64,000 bases of DNA, taken from Ursus arctos (lineage: Eukaryota; Chordata; Mammalia; Carnivora; Ursidae). Positions 13,104 through 25,059 of the stretch are shown one piece after another. Position numbers and translations under genes: made by a program. The stretch lies in contig NW_026622886.1 of NCBI RefSeq assembly GCF_023065955.2, positions 14,146,001 through 14,210,000 on the forward strand. The letters run 5' to 3'. Under the pieces are notes generated by a model. The model searched no databases, was not told where the DNA came from, and saw nothing but the letters and a program-made list of their open reading frames with translations. The first letter of the stretch is position 1, and the number at the start of each line of letters is the position of its first letter.

Positions 13104-13554
13104 TCTAGATCATGCCAAGAGGCTGAATTTCTAAGGATGGCTGATAATCTACCCAACATCACAACGGAGGTTGTTTTAAAAATTGACTTGGCTGTTATAA
13201 TTATCCATATACTTTATGTACTTGTCTTCATATCTGTGTTGTATTTCATGATAAAGTTAGGTTTTGTTTTTAAGTAAGTGACTATGTGATCCAGGAAACT
13301 GGTTGGTCAAGGTTATAATAAGCCAGATACAAAGGGAACTTTTCTGGATAGGTCAAAGATTTTCACAGGGATTGACAAATTTTTGAGTTGGAAGAAAGTC
13401 TGTTATATAGTCCAACCTCCTTCCCAGTGGAGGAATTCCTTTTGCAACATTCCTGACAGATATTCAATTAATCTGTGAGGGAAAATGTTTCAGGCTGGAT
13501 TGAGGGAAAGGATCACCATTTTATAAAGCAAAATTGACCTTCTCTGTTTCGTTC

Positions 13555-14135
13555 AGTAAGTATTCATACGGACACCAAAAGCAAAGGCAACAAAAGCAAA
13601 AACAAGTGGGACTACATCAAGTTAAAAAGTTTCTGCACAGTAAAGCAAACAAACCATCAATAAAATGTAAAGACTACCCACAGAATACGAGAAAGTCTTT
13701 GCGAATCATGTATCTGATAAGGGTTTAATACCCAAAGTATAAGAACTCCTACAACTCAATAGTCAAAATCTGATTAAAAACAGAGGAACAGAATAGACAT
13801 TTAAAAGAAGACCTACAAATGGCTAACCAGTATATACATGAAAAGGTATTCAACATTACTAATCAGGGAAATGCAAATCAAAATATCACCTCACACCTGT
13901 TAGAAGGTCTACATCAAGAAGATAAGAAATAAGTGCTGGCAAGGATAGAGAAAAGGGAACCCTTGCACACTGCTGGTAGGAACGTAAATTGGTACAGTCA
14001 CTATGGAAAACCACATAGAAGTTTCTCAGAAAATTAGAAATAGAACTACCATATGATCCAGCAATCCTACTTCTGTATATTCAAAGGAAATGAAAATAAG
14101 ATATCGAAGAGATACCTGCTCTCTCATGTTCACTG
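13555..14135 (+). repeat. L1 ORF2 3' end and 3' UTR fragment (left part)
   Basis: 'acaagtgggactacatcaag', 'ctgcacagtaaagcaaac' and 'gatccagcaatcctacttct' mark L1. It is full of stops. The L1 text breaks off after 'ttcactgcagca' and resumes near 15150, so the block between is a later insertion. Confidence 0.85.
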
Positions 14136-15118
14136 CAGCATTGAGTGTGTGTAGCTTTCCTCACACCAACAAGCAATTCTCAGATACCAGTAGGTGTCCA
14201 AGATTTCAACTCAATTTTACTCCGTTCTGACACTATCTGCCTTGAGACTGCATCAGATTCCACAGATAAAAGGGCTCAGCCCCACAAGACAAGCTTCCAC
14301 ACAGGGGCCAATTGCAAGCCTAGGTTATATATTACCTGTGCTTCTAGCCGACTAGTTAAATGAACATCAGAGGCTTTTTTTTTTTTTTTTTTAAGATTTT
14401 AGTTATTTATTCGACAGAGATAGAGACAGCCAGCGAGAGAGGGAACACAAGCAGGGGGAGTGGGAGAGGAAGAAGCAGGCTCATAGCGGAGGAGCCTGAT
14501 GTGGGGCTCGATCCCGTAACGCCGGGATCAGGGCCTGAGCCGAAGGCAGATGCTTAACCACTGCGCCACCCAGGCGCCCCCATCAGAGGCTTTTAAAACC
14601 CTCTCCTTGGCTTTGATTAATATGCCAGAACAGCTTATAGAACCTAGAGAAGCATTCTGCTTACTGGTTTATTACAAAAGGATATAATGTGGGAGCAGCC
14701 AGACGGAAGAGAAGCACAGGGCAAGGCATGGGGGAAGGACACAGAGCTTCCATGACCTCTCTAGGGGCACTCCTCTTCCAGCGCCTCCACAGGTTTGCCA
14801 ACACAGCAGCTCTCTGAACCCTGATCCTTTGGGGTTTTAGGGAGACTTCATTACATAGTCATGATGGATAAAGTCATTGGCCATTGGCAACTGATGAACC
14901 CTCCAGCTCTTTTTCCCTTCTGGGGCTGTAAGTTCCAGCCCTCTAATCACATAGTTAGCTCCACTGGCAGCCAGCCCCTTCTTTTGCTTTACAAAAGTCA
15001 CTTCATTAACAAAAAAGCTCTATTGCTCCCATCACTTAGAAAATGCCAAGAGTTTTAGGAACTCTGTACTAGAAACAGGGATAAAACACCAAATTTACTA
15101 TAAAACACAGTATCACAC
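14136..15118 (+). mobile_element. LTR-like element inserted in the L1 (family not certain)
   Basis: About 780 bases of non-L1 sequence once the Can-SINE at 14377 is removed. It has 'cagattccacagataaaagg', 'agggagacttcattacatag' and 'ggccattggcaactgatgaa', and ends 'cagtatcaca'. I know this wording as a widespread mammalian repeat but cannot name the family; an old LTR is my best guess. It has no coding capacity. Confidence 0.5.
14377..14580 (-). repeat. Bear-type Can-SINE, minus strand, 14-bp target duplication
   Basis: Poly-T, then 'gacagagatagagacagccagcgag' in reverse orientation. The reversed head is 'ccacccaggcgcccc'. The direct repeat catcagaggctttt occurs at 14365-14378 (merging with the T-run) and 14581-14594. 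It lies inside the LTR-like block, so it is younger. Confidence 0.92.
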
Positions 15119-15144
15119 CAAGATACACACACGCACAGGTACGT

Positions 15145-15370
15145 GCACACGTGAATATTATTCAGCCATGAGAAAGAACAAAGTCCTGCCATTTGCAATA
15201 TGGATGGACCTTGAGGACAATACAATAAAGTGAGAAAGGCAAATGCTTCATGGTATCATTTATATGTAGAATCTCAAAACAAAACGAACAGCAACAACTC
15301 AGAAAAGTGGTGTTTGGGGCTAGGAAAAATAGGAAGAGGTTGGTAAAAGGGTACAAACTTTCAAAAATAA
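15145..15370 (+). repeat. L1 3' UTR fragment (right part of the interrupted copy)
   Basis: 'gaatattattcagccatgag', 'atatggatggaccttgagga' and 'catttatatgtagaatctc' continue the L1 cut at 14135. Together they form one old insertion. Confidence 0.8.
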
Positions 15371-15529
15371 GTATTCCTGTGCAATGACCAGGTTCAAATC
15401 ACAATGCTTGACCCTGTGAGAACACAAACATCTAAGATACTGTCACTCTCTTGGGAAGTTCAGTCTAATGGAAGAAATAGGGCAGGATGCAAATAGTTAC
15501 AATAGAAAGTAGAAAAAGTACAGTTATTA

Positions 15530-16860
15530 GGACTTAAAGATAACCAACAGACAACCCAATTTAAAAATGAAGGAAGGACTTGGACGGGCACTCCGGAGAC
15601 CTAGGAAGAGACGCTCCGCGTCACCAGTAATGACAGAAATACAAAGTAAAAACCACAGTAAGTTACCATTTCCCACCCACCAGACTGGCAAAATATAAAA
15701 AAACACTTTCAGGGCTGGCAAGGATGTAGAGCAATGAGGACACTCAGAGCTGTCGGGGGGACTGGAGGAGTTTATAGGTGTGAAGCGCTCAGAGGACTGC
15801 CAGGCACACAGTAAACACTATGTGACTTAGCCATCTATTGTCATCATCATCATCACGGTCATTGAAATTACGTACTGATGGTGAAAGTGTAAATGGATAT
15901 AACCAACTTCGGAAGCAATCTGGCCTTTAGTATGGTTGATCAGGTTTATACCCTATGGCCCAACAACTTCACTCCTGGGTAGATCCCTCAAGAAACTCTT
16001 GTTCCTGGAGACACATGCAAGAGGATTCATAAGAAAATTTTTTGTTTTTGTTTTTGTTTTTTTTAAGATTTATTTGAGGGAAGGAAAGGGACAGAGGGAG
16101 AAGAAGAGACAGTCCTAAGTAGACTCTGCACTCTGCACAGCGCCCAACGCTGGGCTCCATCTCATGACCCTGAGATCACAACCCGAGCTGAAACCAAGAG
16201 TCAGACACTTAACCAACTGCGTCACCCAAGTACCCCAAGAAAATTTTTCGTAATAGCCCCAAACTGGTATCATGCAAGTGTCTGTAAATGGCAGAATAGA
16301 GATGTTAGGTATATTAATACACTGGAACACTGTACAGGAGCAGATAGGAATGAACACTGTCCAGAATAACCTAGATGAATCACCTCCAATTTATCTTCAG
16401 GTGAAAAAAAGTCTCAAAAATCCACTGAATTTTCCTATTCATATAAAGTTCAAAAACAAAATTAAACTATGTATAATGATACATGCTAGCTATCCTTGAA
16501 TTTTAACAAAAATTTTTAAAAGTTTAAAAAACTAAACTATGTATTATTTAGGAATATTAATGTATAGTAAAACTATAAAATAAAGAAAATGAAAATCTCC
16601 AAATTTAGGAGAGTAGTTACCTTTAAATATGGGAGAGAAAAAAAAAATACGATCAGGGAGAGGCCATAGGATTGTTCAAAGGCAATGTTTATGGTCTTTT
16701 GTTTAAACTGGGTGGTGGATAAACAGATGTTTGAGATTGTGCCAGTCTTTATCGATAAGTATGTACATTTTATAAACAGTTTATGTCTACTCAATTAATA
16801 AACCTATTTTTAAAAACAATTAAAGGAGAGATTACTTCTGACTGGGAGGAACTGGAAAGG
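15530..16860 (+). repeat. L1M-type fragments with a Can-SINE inside
   Basis: 'aaaatgaaggaaggacttgg', 'agactggcaaaatat', 'aacttcactcctgggtagat' and 'aatacactggaacactgtac' form a diverged L1 3' end in plus orientation. It is interrupted at 16043 by a SINE. The stretch at 15760-15860 is less certain and may be a separate MIR scrap. Confidence 0.65.
16043..16236 (-). repeat. Can-SINE, minus strand, 12-bp target duplication
   Basis: Reversed tail tttaagatttatttgag, reversed head 'gtcacccaagtacccc'. The direct repeat aagaaaattttt lies at 16031-16042 and 16237-16248. Confidence 0.9.
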
Positions 16861-16887
16861 TAGGCCACCATGGCCATTAGGATTCTT

Positions 16888-18426
16888 TTTTTTTTTTTCA
16901 AATTGTAATTAATTTATTGGAACACTATTACATGTGATAAACTGTGCATATTTGAAGTGTACAGTTTAGGAATTGAAGGAGTTATTGAAAAATCATGGAT
17001 GGATACATTGTGCATGGCTCCATTTCCATAGAACTCCAGAAGATGCACAGTAAGCTCAATCAGCTTTTTTTTTTTTTATTGATAAGGCAGCCTTAATTTA
17101 TTAATCCAATGTTAAGGCAGGGTTTTTTTATTTTTATAATAATTTATTATGTTATGTTAGTCACCATACAGTACATCAAGTTTTTGATGTAAGTTCCATG
17201 ATTCATTACTTGCATGTAACACCCAGTGCTCCACGCGATATGTGCCCTCCTTACTACCGATCACCAGCCTATCCCAGTCCCCCAACCCCCCCTGAAGCCC
17301 TCAGTTTGTTTCCCAGAGTCCACAGTCACTCATGGTTCATTCCCTTCTTTTTACCCCCCCCTTCCTTCTTCCCTTTCTTCTCCTACCGATCTTCCTACTT
17401 CTTATGTTCCATAAATGAGTGAAACCATATGCTAATTGTCTTTCTCTACTTGACTTATTTCACTTAGCATAATCTCCTCCAGTCCCATCCATGTTGCTGC
17501 AAATGTTGGGCAATCGTTCTTTCTGATAGCTGAGTAATATTCCATTGTACATATGGACCACGTCTTCTTAATCCAGTCATCTGTTGAAGGGCATCTCGGC
17601 TCCTTTCACAATTTAGCTATTGTGGACAATGCTGCTATGAACATTGGGGTGCATATGGCCCTTCTCTTTACTACGTCTGTATCTCTGGGGTAAATACCCA
17701 GTAGTGCAATGGCTGGGTCTTAGGGTAGCTCAATTTTTAACTTTTTAAGGGACCTACCACTGTTTTCCAAAGTGGCTGTACCAACTTGCATTCCCACCAA
17801 CAATGTAAGAGGGATCCCCTTTCTCCACATCCTCTCCAACATTTGTTGTCTCCTGCCTTGTCAATTTTTGCTCATGGATCGGAAGAATTACCATAGTTAA
17901 AATGTCTATGCTACCCAGAGCAATCTACACTTTCAAAGCCATCCCAATCAAAATACCAATGACATTTTTCAAAGAACTGGAACAAACAGCCCTTAAACTT
18001 GTGTGGAACCAGAAAAGGCCCCGAATCGCCAAGGAACTGCTGAAAAGGAAAAACAAAGCTGGGGGCATCACAATGCCGAATTTCGAGCTGTACTACAAAG
18101 CTGTGATCACAAAGACAGCATGGTACTGGCACAAAAACAGACACATAGACCAATGGAACAGAATAGAGAACCCAGAAATGGACCCTCGGCTCTTTGGGCA
18201 ACTAATCTTTGACAAAGCAGGAAAAAACAACCAGTGGAAAAAAGACAGTCTCTTCAATAAATGGTGCTGGGAAAATTGGACAGCTACATGCAAAAGAATG
18301 AATCTTGACAACTCTCTCACACTGTACACAAAGATAAACTCCAAATGGATGAAAGACCTCGATGTGAGACAGGAATCCATCAAAATCCTAGAGGATTATT
18401 CTTTTTTTAATCAACCTGGTTGGTGA
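16888..18426 (-). mobile_element. Carnivore LINE-1 copy with 5' inversion
   Basis: The left part (about 17125-17870) is L1 3' UTR in minus orientation ('cattgtacatatggacca', 'cccatccatgttgctgcaa'). The right part (about 17871-18426) is ORF2 in plus orientation. The element starts at a T-run at 16887 and is flanked by similar sequence, atggccattaggattctttt at 16870 and atggccttgggattctttc at 18427. This is the signature of twin priming: one insertion with its 5' part inverted. Two extra T-runs at 17068 and 17124 separate short non-L1 segments from the L1 body. The copy is dead. Confidence 0.8.
17902..18426 (+). pseudogene. L1 ORF2 C-terminal fragment
   Basis: An open frame of 174 codons with typical ORF2 segments: [17 protein letters not shown] near the start, [34 protein letters not shown] and KWMKDL. 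It lies after the endonuclease and reverse transcriptase domains, so those catalytic regions are absent. The uninterrupted frame suggests a young copy. It is the inverted 5' part of the L1 at 16888-18426, not an independent gene. Confidence 0.9.
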
Positions 18427-18445
18427 CATGGCCTTGGGATTCTTT

Positions 18446-19466
18446 CTGTAGCTGCACTGGGCTCCAAGGGGGTAAAAGAATCTACAATTAGTGTGCCCTG
18501 GTCACAGATCTCAAAGTGTCAATATTCCTGGAGGGTTTGGCACCCTTGAGCTGAGGTGTTCCTGTCCTACAGTCATTACATTATGCCACATGGTCTCCCT
18601 GTGACTCAAATGCCATCTGTGTTGGGTGTTGAAAGAGATGCAGAGACTTGGGAGTAAAGGAATACAGGTAAGACAGAGTAATAGTATTTCAAGAAAACCA
18701 AAGGGCATATTCGTTTCAGGCTAAAATCTGCTAGTTCTAATTTAACCCATTCCTTTTCAATAGAGTCCATGATGTGGAGAGTATTACAGAATCAATCATA
18801 TTGTAAAATCACTTAGATTTGGCTTTAAAATGTCTATCTTTAGAGATAGGCATATCCAAGGATAGAAGAATTCTCAGCAACTTAGACCAATAGGTTAAAT
18901 TTAGATTCTGGACACCCATCAGCACCTCTGCTCCTCCCACCTGCCTGCCCGCCCGCCTTTCTCCCTCCCTCCCACAGCTGTCTTGTGCTATGCCGGGCTC
19001 TATGTTGCACTCAAGAGGTAGAGAAAGTCCCTGTCCCCAAGGATCTTAGCATTGCACTAGAAATGGTTAAATCAATGTAACACGCACACTGCCCCCACCC
19101 CAAGACAGGGTCTCTTACAGTCTGTTAACTATGAGATCTATGGCTCTCCAGTCTTTTTATATCCTCTACACCAGAACAATAGGAGTTAGCAGTTCCCAGC
19201 CACAAGTCCTCTTTCCTCACCTCCTCCAACGCAGGAGCTGATCTGAAGCCCTTACTCACACCTCAGGAAAAGGAATACAAGAAAACCGGCAGAACATACT
19301 TTATCAAAACCAAGACAGAATAATCTTTTCCAAATAGACATAAATGTTCTTAGTTATTCTGCCTTGCCTATTCCAAAAAGGCTATGGGTGATTATAAGAT
19401 ATAAAATATGGCTATTAAAAGTTGAAACTCATGCCATGGAAGGAAGAATCAAGCCTCTGAAATGTT
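18446..19466. other. Stretch without recognised features
   Basis: I could support no gene. A pyrimidine-rich patch (ctgcctgcccgcccgcc at about 18940) is the only compositional oddity. Confidence 0.4.
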
Positions 19467-19835
19467 AAGCCAGGAATTTTCAAACTTTAATGTGTCTAAA
19501 AATAACCAGTGTTCCATCTAAAATGCAGATTATTGGCAGAGCCTGGGTGGCTCAGTTGGTTAAGCATCTGCCTTTGGCTGGGGTCATAATCCCGGGGTCC
19601 TGGGATCAAGCCCCAAGTCGGGCTCCCTGGTCAGTTGGGAGTCTGCTTCTCCTCTCCCTCTACCCCTGCTTGTGCTTTCTCTTGCTCCATAAACATCTTT
19701 AATTTAAAAAATTTAATAAAATGCAGATTATTAAGGCCCAAGTTCTAAGAAGTCTACACCAGATCTGGGGTGAGGTCCAGAGTCCATATGAACAGCACAC
19801 CAGGTGATTTCTGATGCTGGTAGTCTAAGGACAGC
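19467..19835 (+). repeat. MER5A-like hAT copy split by a Can-SINE
   Basis: Left part 'ttttcaaactttaatgtgtc', right part 'cagatctggggtgaggtcca' and 'caccaggtgatttctgatg', the MER5A layout. The SINE at 19535-19716 cuts it in two. Confidence 0.7.
19535..19716 (+). repeat. Can-SINE with 16-bp target duplication
   Basis: Head gcctgggtggctcagttggt, body 'cttctcctctccctctaccc'. The direct repeat taaaatgcagattatt at 19519-19534 and 19717-19732 is perfect. The element is therefore younger than the MER5A-like host. Confidence 0.92.
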
Positions 19836-20394
19836 CCTCTTAAAACTGCCTTTTGCTAAAATGGTCACTATAATTGAAAGCTGAGCTTTGAGTTTTCTGG
19901 TAGCCAAAGCAAAAAGGGGGAACATGATGTATTATGTAACTATCACTATATTTATCCAAACATTTTATAAATTCTAAAAGTAATGTAACATGTTTTTATT
20001 ACTATTCATATAATAAACAATCTCTAAGCTGAATTACTTGAAAAATGTAAATGCTATCTCCTAAAAGTTTGAATAATTTGGCTGAGAAAAAAAATTGTAA
20101 AAGTAATATTAGTCAATAAAATGCTAGGTTCATTTTACTCCTGGAAATACTGTTAAGCCAATATCTTATAACTATTCTAATTCTGCCTCTGGCTCCTAAG
20201 CCTCCCCAAGAGATGGCTTTCGTGGTGTTTAACAAACTTAATGGAGCCCTACCATAGTCCTATGGGGGTGGGAAGCAAAGAGGTCATATTAGACATGGGA
20301 GTGACGTGTGTCATTCTAGAATGTACCTATACATTATGTCCATAGAAATGACAAAGCTTTCCTAGGAGTAATCTACAATCCAGATGACCTGCCC

Positions 20395-20630
20395 TTCTAG
20401 GATAATTCTTTATATTTGTATAGTCCTTTACAGTCCTTATCAAGAGTTCCCATATTCATTTAACCACCACAACAACCCCGTACACAAATTTCTAACAGAC
20501 TCACATCACAGATCAGAAAACTAGGCTCAGAGATGCTAAGAGAGTTGCCCAGTAGATAGCAGCTGGTAAGGGCAGAGACAGGAATGAAACCCCAGGGTAT
20601 CTTCCCTCCATCCCAGTGGGATGACCACAC
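20395..20630 (+). repeat. MIR-like SINE
   Basis: 'cagatcagaaaactaggctcag', 'gagagttgcccagtagatag' and 'aatgaaaccccagggtatct' follow the MIR order. Confidence 0.65.
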
Positions 20631-23025
20631 TAGACACTCATTGTTAGATCACAACACCAAAGTAACAATTACATTCTTATTATCTTCATGGATATCCTCT
20701 TAATCTTTCTGCATTATTCATTAAGAGGTCAGATCAATTGCAGGAACCAGCTAGATCAGTAGCATTTTTCCTTTGTATAAAAATCACAAATACATACTTC
20801 TCAGGATATCCCTGCATCTTTGATGAGAAAAGTGAGATTGATAAGGATGCATAATTCTGTAATTAAATGAATGACACCCAAGAAAACTGATTTCTAAAGT
20901 CCCATGAGAAAGCATGGATGTTTTGTAGGTTTAAAAAATGACTCCATGAATAGGTTTCCTTATCTTCGCATTTTGGTGTTTTTTTCTTGGTTTCAAGAGA
21001 GAAGCTATTTGTCACATTGTAAGTAGCTACCTAAACAGATGGCTCCTCACACATTAGATGCTATCATAGTCACAGAGATTCATGACATAACATTTTTAAT
21101 ATCTGGTAATTACTGAGATTTAAAGGAGTCAAAGTCAGATTCTATAAAAACATCATTTTGCCCTTAAAATTAATGCTACTCCCACTCCCCTGAAAACATC
21201 TAAGTATAATGTGAACTCAGCGTGGGGAGATCTAAAAATTTGGGGAAATTGTAGCATTTTAAGTCACAGAAAAATATCAGGTCTTCTTTCACTCAAAGAT
21301 ACTACTAAAAACTAACCTAAAAGTACGGCATTTACAGTTCAAAGCTGTAACAAACCAAATAAAGCAATTAGATTCAATGAATGCATTGAGGACCTACGAT
21401 GCCCAGGTCCTGTGTTAAAAATACACTGAAAATACAGGAACAAGATGAAGTTCCTGACCCAGGGGGCACTCACAGACCCAACAGAGAGCTGGATATGTAA
21501 GCACATAAATTAAAATGCAGTGTGAGGAGGGCTAAAATAAATGTAAAATCTACAAGGTCAGAGTCACAACATTTTCCCTGGGTTTCAAGGAATTTGTCAT
21601 CTCCACAACCTTCATTCCACCCACCATGTGAAATACGTGTATTACAAAGCATTGAGGACTTGTCTCTGGTCCCTCTGGTTTGGTTTTGACCTTGTTTTCT
21701 GCTGAGTTAGAGGAGAGAAAGACTCTTCGTATGTACAGTGCATACAATGCTCACCTAAGACTCAAATCTTCCATCGCTTCGATTCCACATGGTCTCAAGC
21801 AGTGTGGGTTTCGGCATTCCTCAGATCTTACCTGAATATCTCTTCCTACTGTTTTGTAAACAATTTTATTACATTAATTAAGTCATACTTCCAGCATAAA
21901 AATGGCCCTCCTGTGCAGCTTAATGTGAATCTGGTGTGGCATTATCAGACAAGAACTGAAACGTAAGATTCTCTGGACAATCAGTCGTGGAGCTGCGACT
22001 TGGACCCTTAGAGCCTGACGCAAAATCCAAACCTTCTAGCAGTCAGTCCCTCTCCAGAGAAGTTTACTTTGCTGTCCGCCCCCTCCCCAGGATATCTATA
22101 AAAGGTTTCATTCCTCCCAGTTTTAGGAAAACAAGGTTTTACCACATTTTCATTCCTTCTTAGTACATTTAAGTAAACAAAGCAATTTGACATTTTTAGT
22201 CTTAACTGATGTCTTTCTCAGATAGGCGGCTTTCTCCTTGCAAACCCTAACAGCTAGAATGACGGTATAATCAAGCAAGCAGTACCACTAACTCACCTAT
22301 AATCACCATGGCTGCTGGACTCACCTCTTGTCATCCTTAAGAGTGTGACCAAGAGTATTAGCTTTCACTTTATACGTTACCAGCACTATTCCTTCCATAA
22401 CACACGTTTGATTGAATGATGCTCTGGGGAAGCATATGAACAAAAATGATCACCTGGTAATTAGCCCAACAGTCCATGGGTATCAGGGTGGTTTTCCAGC
22501 TTAAAAGTAGTCTGCAGCTAAATGTGTTAGGTCTCCTCAGAGGACACTCTTACCCAAATATGCACACACCCCCCACCCTGTGCTTTCATTTTCTCCTTGA
22601 GATGCTAACAGGTGGTCCTCAGTTTAGGAAAAAAGGTGTTACTGAGCCTTTTGTTCAGAACTCAGAAAGGAAGCTCGCCATGTGTCTAAGGAGTATGTAT
22701 GCCTCTTACACTGTCAAGGTGAAGTCCCAGTGCTGGCCCATGCTCAATTAATGTGGGGTAGACTGGTGAATGAATGCAAGAAGTGGAGTTATAAGTCATG
22801 GTAAAATTCTAGGCCAGTTCACAAAAGCCCACATGACTAAAATAAAGCACCCAGACCCATGAACTGAAGACGTATCACTCTGGGTACCAGTAGCTGCTCC
22901 TGCATCAGGGCTGGAGGGGCGCAGGAGCCACACATTTAGAAAGGGAGAAAGACCAGAGAGGTTAGGAAACTCATTCAGAGTCACACAGCCAGGTGCTCAA
23001 CTAGCACCCTAATGGAGAGAGGAGC
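20631..23025. other. Stretch without a gene
   Basis: No exon-like unit or clear repeat family apart from weak MIR-like wording near 21370-21500 ('tgaatgcattgaggacctac'). Confidence 0.4.
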
Positions 23026-23029
23026 TGCA

Positions 23030-23245
23030 GTTTGAGAACAACATGGTGCAGTCAGACAGGTATTAATTTTCTGACTTTTGAGCAACTACTTCCCATCTCT
23101 GTTCCTGGTTTTCATGGCTGTAAAATAAGGATAATGACTCCAAATGCTGGTGGCTGATGTCCATGCTGCCAATGTCCTAATGAGCGCACAGAAGACCCCT
23201 AACACAGGACCTGGTACACAGTAGGCACCCAATGAATATTAGCAC
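23030..23245 (+). repeat. MIR SINE
   Basis: 'gagcaactacttcccatctctg', 'ggctgtaaaataaggataatg' and 'cacagtaggcacccaatgaat' are MIR features. Confidence 0.7.
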
Positions 23246-24339
23246 CTTATCTTTCCCCTACACATCACCCCAAGTGGCCTCCCCCAAAGCCCAAAGAAGC
23301 TCTGCATTCCCTTGGGATCAAGATTTGTGTCACACAGGAAGAGAGGCAATGGAGTAACCACGTAAAGAAATGCATGGGAACGATAAACCCCGAATTCAGA
23401 ATAGCACTTACCTCTGGGGGGAAAGGAAAGGTACATGGGGGCTTCAAACATACCGGCAATATTTGAGGTCTTCAGGTAAGTAGTGGGTATGGGTTTCATT
23501 TTTTAATGTATTTTCACATACCTGAACTATTTCATAATAAAGTGTTTAAATAAAAGATAAAAATCCTTGAGAAAATGGCACATGGGACCACAAAGTATAT
23601 ATAAGGGGGCAAAAAAGGGGAAAACTTTGGGACTAGGGGAAATTGTCCCAGGGAGGGGTCCTGAACAACAACAGTAGGATGCTGGGGTGGTCCCTGGGGG
23701 TGCAGGCTCAAGAAGGACACATCACAACCTTAAACTCCATCACAGTTTCATCTGGCCTTCCTAAGAAATGTATAGAGAAATGGAAAACATTGCTTTTATT
23801 CACATTACCTTTCAAGCTTCAGGTTTGAGGTGTAAGTGCCTTTTACCCAGGGACCAAAGAAAAAAAACAAAAAAACAAAAAACAAACAAAAAAAAACCCC
23901 CAGCCACATTGAAGGGGTCACATGTCCTCACTCAGTCAGTTCAGCCACACTGACCACAGACCTTAGCAGCAAGGCTTTGCCCAGCCCCTCCTGATAGCTC
24001 TGAAGATGTGGGAAAGAGAAGAATTAGGGGAGAAAAACAACTCAGCCAAGACAGAGGAATCCATTATGAACTCATTCTCTCCTCATTCTGGTCTCAGCCA
24101 AATTTTAAAAAGCTCTTAAATTAGTCTGTTCTTAATTTGACAAGGATATATGCATTTCACAAGGCATGCAGTAGGTTCTTAAATACATAGAATGAAAGTG
24201 GTACCCCCACTGCATGCAGATGGCCCACATTTGGAGAGATGGAGGACAAAGAAGACCCAGTGAGAGGAAGAGATCGGTTGTCCAAAGACTTACCATGTTC
24301 CAGCGTGTCGAAGCAAAATCACCCTAAGTTTCCACATCC

Positions 24340-25055
24340 ACAAAGGAGTATAAGTTGAATGGTGCACTCTAAAATATATGTTCATCTAGAACCCCAGAAT
24401 GGGACCTTACTTGGAATAAGGGTCTTTGCACATATAATTAAGGTAAGAATCTTGAGAGGAGCTCATCCTGGATTAGAATGGACCCTAAAAGGTGCCTGGG
24501 TGGCTCAGCTGGTTGAGCATCTGACTGCATTTTGGCTCAGGTCATGATTTTAGGGTCCTGGGATCAGGCTCCGTGCTCAGCAGAAAGTCTGCTTAGGGGT
24601 TCTCTCCTTCTCCCTCTGCCCCTTCCCCCATTCACACTTTCTCTCAAATAAGTCTTTAAAAAAAAGGAAAGAAAGAAAAGAAAGAAAAGAAAGAAAAGAA
24701 AGAAAAGAAAGAAAAGAAAGAAAAGAAAGAAAAGAAAGAAAGAAAGAAAAGAATGGGCCCTAACTCCAGTAACAGCTGTCCTTTTAAGAGACAGAAAAAG
24801 GAAGACACATCCAGCAAAGGCCATATGAAGACAGAGCCAGAGATTGGTGTTACCCTGTCACAAATCAAGGGGAGTCACCAAAAGTTGGAAAAGGAAAGGG
24901 GAGTTCTTCCCTTGAGCTCCTTGGAGGAAGCACAGTCCTGCTGATAACTTGATTTCAAACTTCTGGCCTCTAGAATTATGAGAGAACAAATGTCCGTGGT
25001 TTTATGCCACTAAGTCTGTGGTAATTTGTTGCAGCAGTCCTAGGAAACTAACATA
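24340..25055 (+). repeat. MLT1-type MaLR LTR interrupted by a Can-SINE
   Basis: 'gaccttacttggaataaggg', 'tttgcacatataattaagg', 'cccagtaacagctgtcctt' and the end 'ggttttatgccactaagtctg' fit the MLT1 family. No internal viral genes are present. It carries the SINE at 24490-24749. Confidence 0.75.
24490..24749 (+). repeat. Can-SINE with expanded purine tail
   Basis: Head ggtgcctgggtggctcagct. The tail has grown into about 85 bases of GAAA/GAAAA repeats (24664-24750). Flanks agaatggaccctaa (24475) and agaatgggccctaa (24750) are the target duplication with one change. Confidence 0.9.
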
Positions 25056-25059
25056 CTAC

